From: Sedimentisphaerales bacterium
Lineage (GTDB): Bacteria; Planctomycetota; Phycisphaerae; Sedimentisphaerales; SG8-4
Direction of reading: 5' to 3'
NCBI GenBank assembly: GCA_016928975.1
Contig: JAFGJR010000091.1
Span: forward strand, 1 to 19,866
DNA: 19,866 nucleotides
Below are positions 19,073-19,866 of the stretch, one piece after another. Numbering within the stretch: position 1 is the stretch's first letter; each line of letters starts with the position of its first letter. Under the pieces are notes generated by a model. The model was not told the DNA's origin. It did not search any database and worked only from the letters and a program-made list of their open reading frames with translations. Made by a program: the position numbers and the translations under genes.

Positions 19073-19866
19073 ATGAGCAGATATCGGGCGTCACAACGTG
19101 CCGGACGGCGGCCGGTCGCTGCCAAGGCGGTGTCGGACCGGACAATGGAAGGGCTGCCCGCGATTCGGTGGCCACCATCGCCCACTCACGGCCAGGGCTT
19201 CACACTCATGGAGCTGCTGATCGTCATCGCCGTGATCGCGATGTTGGTGGCCATCCTGGTGCCGAGACTACAGGCGACACGGCGCAGGGCCAAAGCGTTG
19301 GTCTGCGGCTCGAACTTGCGACAATGGGGCGTGATCTTCCACCTGTACAGCTCGGACAACGATGGTGTGTTCCACAGCGGCGACATCGGCGACTTCCGGC
19401 ACCTCTGGATGGAGGCCCTCTGGCCATACTACAGCCCTTCCCGTGACATCTGTCTGTGTCCGATGGCAACCAAGCCCTCGGAGATCCTCTGGAAAGGGCG
19501 AAACACCATGGGCACAACGTTCACCGCCTGGGCCATCTTCACCGGCAACTACGGATGGGACCGGGAAGGCTTCACCGGCAGCTATGGGATCAACGGCTGG
19601 ACACGCAACCCGCCCGAGGACATCCTGGCCCAGTACCACGACAACTTCCCGACTGCATACAACTACCGGCGACCCGATGTCGAAGGGGCCTGGCAGGTCC
19701 CGCTGTTCCTCGATTGTCGCTGGCCCGACGGCTGGATGAGCCACGACTATTCGCCGCCCCCGACGGAGGACGAGGCGACCTGGGTGAGATACTGCATCAA
19801 CCGTCACGATGGAAGCGTCAACGGTCTGTTCATGGACTGGTCCGTGCGGAAGCTGGGCGTGAAAGA
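19073..19866 (+). CDS. prepilin-like protein, cut by the window end
   Basis: An open frame of 264 codons from ATG 19073 with no stop before the window ends. GAGAGG lies just upstream. The type IV prepilin signal is clear: cleavage after G42 in QGFTLMELLIVIAVIAMLVA, with Phe+1 and Glu+5 (E47), followed by the single N-terminal helix. The leader of 42 residues is unusually long and basic; ATG 19145 would shorten it. Near the window end RHDGSVNGLFMDWSVRKLG fits the H-X9-DG motif of planctomycete pseudopilin-like proteins, with D-W in place of D-G, so only a few codons are probably missing. Cysteines sit in CGSNLRQWG and in CLCP. It is likely processed by prepilin peptidase and held in the inner membrane or in a secretion pseudopilus. 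Such proteins occur in dozens of copies in these genomes. Confidence 0.9.
   Translation, partial: MSRYRASQRAGRRPVAAKAVSDRTMEGLPAIRWPPSPTHGQGFTLMELLIVIAVIAMLVAILVPRLQATRRRAKALVCGSNLRQWGVIFHLYSSDNDGVFHSGDIGDFRHLWMEALWPYYSPSRDICLCPMATKPSEILWKGRNTMGTTFTAWAIFTGNYGWDREGFTGSYGINGWTRNPPEDILAQYHDNFPTAYNYRRPDVEGAWQVPLFLDCRWPDGWMSHDYSPPPTEDEATWVRYCINRHDGSVNGLFMDWSVRKLGVK

Overview
The window looks like a chromosomal piece of a planctomycete, probably of the Phycisphaerae/Sedimentisphaerales type. This is inferred from gene content: a Tat-exported Gfo/Idh/MocA oxidoreductase, a prepilin-like protein with an H-X9-D motif near its end, a Hanks-type kinase with one membrane helix, an LRR/InlB-repeat secreted protein, high G+C, and many small inverted repeats between genes. 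I see no rRNA, tRNA, phage, transposase or CRISPR array.

Layout. 119-1842 (+): a three-helix membrane protein, a HEPN-like protein with an RX4H motif, and a DUF3795 cysteine-rich protein. 2056-3542 (-): a PAP2/sphingomyelin-synthase-like membrane enzyme and a small exported protein. 3877-4254 (+): a small protein with an acidic tail. 4337-7565 (+): isoleucyl-tRNA synthetase (ileS), preceded by a long leader. 7649-9045 (-): a tight group of two unknown proteins and perhaps a 25-codon ORF. 9261-9575: a cluster of inverted repeats. 9594-10751 (-): a DUF819 membrane protein. 10838-11122 (-): a decayed lipoprotein. 11298-14396 (+): a 1032-residue secreted LRR protein. 14657-15943 (+): the oxidoreductase. 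16014-18891 (-): a Ser/Thr kinase and a zinc-ribbon membrane protein. 19073-19866 (+): a prepilin-like protein cut by the window end.

The most interesting signal is the ileS leader. A sigma70-like promoter (4337-4365) is followed by a short ORF (4403-4504) with six Ile codons in 33, five of them within ten codons. A strong intrinsic terminator (4530-4567) follows, then ileS. The RNA can fold into a stem over the peptide region, whose 3' arm can instead pair with the terminator loop. This is the layout of ribosome-mediated transcription attenuation of an aminoacyl-tRNA synthetase by its own charged tRNA. A second good promoter (4637-4665) lies after the terminator and would escape that control.

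Other points: a 330-bp higher-order period in the LRR array (blocks of five LRRs), several dispersed hairpin repeats (one supplies the C-terminus of the PAP2-like protein), and a repeated promoter style (TTGAC-like -35, 17-18 bp spacer) at several genes. All functions are read from sequence motifs only; no database search was possible.
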